Shown one piece after another: positions 23,401 through 25,172 of a stretch of 25,172 bases of DNA. Each line of letters begins with the position of its first letter. Within the stretch, counting starts at the first letter, position 1. Under the pieces are notes generated by a model. It had not been told where the DNA came from, searched no databases, and worked only from the letters and a program-made list of their open reading frames with translations. The DNA is taken from positions 1-25,172 of IMG/VR virus record IMGVR_UViG_3300037257_000117; one strand, 5' to 3'. Origin of the DNA: a virus. The position numbers and the translations under genes are program-made.

Positions 23401-25096
23401 CATTGAGTACAGCAAACACTTTAAAATATTCTGCATCTAAATATGTATATTTATTATCATATTTACTTAAGAAATTATTAGCAGTAATAGCTATAGGAAT
23501 GATTTGTCCAGAAGAAGTATTACGTAATAGAATAATTCCTAAACTATCTAACTCTGAAACTGATTCAATAACTGCATATTGTCCATTAAGGTATGGTTGC
23601 AGTGCATGTCTTGCTTGTTTTTGTTGATTTTCACTTGATAATTCTAATTTATTAGCGTTTCCAGCATTAATAGCTACTGTAATTGCACTCTTTAATTGAA
23701 TGACATTTCTATTATCCTTATTATCAAGAAAGGATAAGAATTGGTCTGCAATGTCTCCAGCTTTTTTAACTTTTTCTGCTTCAGTAAAGCTCGTAAAATT
23801 CTTAATTGCAATACGATTTGATTTAGCTGTAATTGGACTGTCTTCATCCAATGGATTTTCAGTAACAAATTGATCTAAATCAGCTTTGTTAACAGTAAAG
23901 TAAGCTTGCTTTAGGATATCCTCAACTAATTTTTCTCTATGATATTCTCTACGAGTTGTTCTAATTTTATACTTTGGTAATAAAGAGACTAATGTATTAA
24001 TTAATCGAAGTTCTCTATCTGGATTAGTTTCTAATTTAATAGAGTCTGGAATAAATTTATTTGCAATCTTAAACAACATACCATCATTAAAAATTAATCC
24101 AGCTTTTGGATCACCATTTCTAACTTGTTCATTACCTTTAGTCAATGCTTTAGGATCTAATTTTCCTCCTACTAAGCTTCCAGTTTCAATTGGAATAATA
24201 GTTAAATCAGAGTGTGAAACATCAGTATATTGTCCTAATAAAGCCCTTTCAAAAGCTAATTGGTAATCAGATTGTAATTTCTTAGCGCTGTCTCACTTTT
24301 CAAAACCTCTTTTAGAGCTTTTAATTGAATAAATATGAGGAACTCCTTCGGAAGTTACTGTAACAAAATCAATATGTCCTGAGATATGAAAAGGAGGCTC
24401 TCCTTCAGTTGTTAATAAAATATCAAACATTGGAGTTCCTCTAGTAAATATTACTTTAGAAATTTCGTCAACAATACTATTTAATTTTGTATTTAAGTCT
24501 GTTGCTTGTTCAGCTTCAATTAAGTTCTCTGCAACAGCTTCTTTCACTGCAGTAGCTATTGTAAGTTTTGATTGAGCTCGTGGGTCATTACTTTCAAAGT
24601 CATCAGCAATATTTCCAACTGCATTCTTAATTGCAATAATTAGTTTATTAGTTTTTTCTTCAGCTTCCATTACTTCAAGAATATCTTTTTCATATTCTAT
24701 AGATTCAGACAAAGTTGGATCTGCCTTAATTTCTGCTAAAGTCATATCTTTTAAACTATCTTCTGTATGTCCTGATTCAACCAATTTATTTACAACTGAT
24801 TGATACACACGTTTTGGTGCATCATATTCAGGACTTAATCTAGAAGCTGATATACCCATAGGTTTGAGGGTTTCCTCATTTTGTTGACTAATAAATTTAG
24901 TCAATGGAATTCTTTCAAGCTTACCTATCTCATCTCTACGAACTATTTGCTTATGTATTGATTCTAAAGTAGAATCTTCAGCATTAGAACTATAGATATT
25001 AGAGTTTGCTAATGGAGTTTTTGATTTATAAAACTCCATTAGCACTCTTGCTAAAGATAGTGAATCCTGGTCGTTTACACTATATGTACATGCCAT
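20417..25096 (-). CDS. Giant late protein with PD-(D/E)XK-like domain, 12 in-frame TGA = Trp
   Basis: A 1559-aa protein if TGA is Trp; otherwise the frame is broken into many pieces, all in one reading phase. TGA codons are at residues 268, 830, 841, 901, 921, 1034, 1035, 1323, 1339, 1346, 1405 and 1520; TGG is also used (for example 'RGDWSFEID'). A RecB-like nuclease signature is seen at about 235-285: 'ISGHIDFV' (Asp243), 'HIYSIKSS' (Lys259; Ser257 in place of the usual Asp/Glu) and 'KLQSDYQLAFERALL'. The rest is mainly helical and not recognised. Start ATG 25096, stop TAA. Large late-strand proteins flank the virion RNA polymerase genes in crAss-like phages, so a packaged or virion-associated role is possible but inferred. 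Confidence 0.87.
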
Positions 25097-25103
25097 ATTA
25101 TTA

Positions 25104-25172
25104 CTATTTACAATTAATTTTTATTTTCTTTTCTTTAATAGATTTTTGTAGCCAATCTCTAAAGTTAGCGTC
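25104..25172 (-). CDS. 3' end of an upstream minus-strand gene (partial)
   Basis: An open frame on the minus strand enters from beyond the right edge and gives 22 residues ending 'KIKINCK' before a TAG at 25104-25106, 7 bases upstream of the giant gene's ATG. It has a TGG Trp and a lysine-rich helical end. TAG ending on this strand shows that TAG is still a stop in late genes. Too short for a family call. Confidence 0.5.
   Translation of the reverse strand, partial: DANFRDWLQKSIKEKKIKINCK

Noticed and set aside
1-25172. CRISPR array, rRNA, insertion sequence or attachment site
   Set aside because: No regularly spaced repeats, rRNA segments, transposase motifs or terminal inverted repeats were seen.

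Overview
The window looks like part of a crAss-like (Crassvirales-type) gut bacteriophage genome. The grounds are an AT-rich sequence and a long block of tightly packed plus-strand replication and nucleotide-metabolism genes: DnaB-type helicase, Sak4-like ATPase, SSB-like protein, TOPRIM primase, Holliday-junction resolvase, RecB-like nuclease, dUTPase, WGR-ligase and ThyX. There are Bacteroidota-type promoter boxes (TAnnTTTG) and no obvious Shine-Dalgarno sites. A giant gene on the opposite strand has UGA read as tryptophan. The host assignment (Bacteroidota) and the phage group are inferred from this architecture, not from a database search.

Layout. (1) 1-5026: DnaB-like helicase (5' end outside the window), Sak4-like ATPase, an acidic protein, SSB-like protein, primase, a Holliday-junction resolvase with an in-frame TGA at codon 12, and a 5'-nucleotidase-like HAD protein. 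(2) 5026-6955: a PD-(D/E)XK nuclease gene split by a 904-nt group I intron that carries an HNH homing endonuclease. Exon borders, P1/P10, P4, P5, P7 and P9 can all be read in the sequence. (3) 6948-9008: a hypothetical gene, a BCS1/FtsH-like AAA+ ATPase, and a 192-aa protein with its own promoter and terminator. (4) 9044-19347: a metallophosphoesterase, then a dense run of small genes with dUTPase, DNA ligase, thioredoxin, a SEC-C protein, ThyX and a MazG-like dATP/dGTP pyrophosphohydrolase. (5) 19348-19617: a non-coding stretch closed by a strong terminator. (6) 19686-20372: a recoded plus-strand lysozyme. (7) 20379-20418: a bidirectional terminator. (8) 20417-25096: a 1559-codon minus-strand gene with 12 in-frame TGA codons. 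(9) 25104-25172: the 3' end of one more minus-strand gene.

Genetic code. Almost all plus-strand early genes use TGG for Trp, contain no TGA, and end in TAA or TAG; one ends in TGA. The lysozyme and the giant gene are intact only if TGA is Trp. The in-frame TGA in the lysozyme falls exactly on the conserved Trp of the family's 'GLAQW' motif. TAG still works as a stop. The early-gene exception is the resolvase, whose only plausible start lies upstream of a TGA. I see no suppressor tRNA, Trp-tRNA synthetase or release factor in this window.

How the genes fit together. The early block supplies replication and recombination (helicase, primase, SSB, Sak4, nuclease, resolvase, ligase) and the dTTP/dNTP supply (dUTPase, ThyX, HAD nucleotidase, MazG-like enzyme, thioredoxin). 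Lysis and the large late protein depend on reading TGA as sense. This fits the idea, known for recoded phages, that a code switch delays lytic gene expression.
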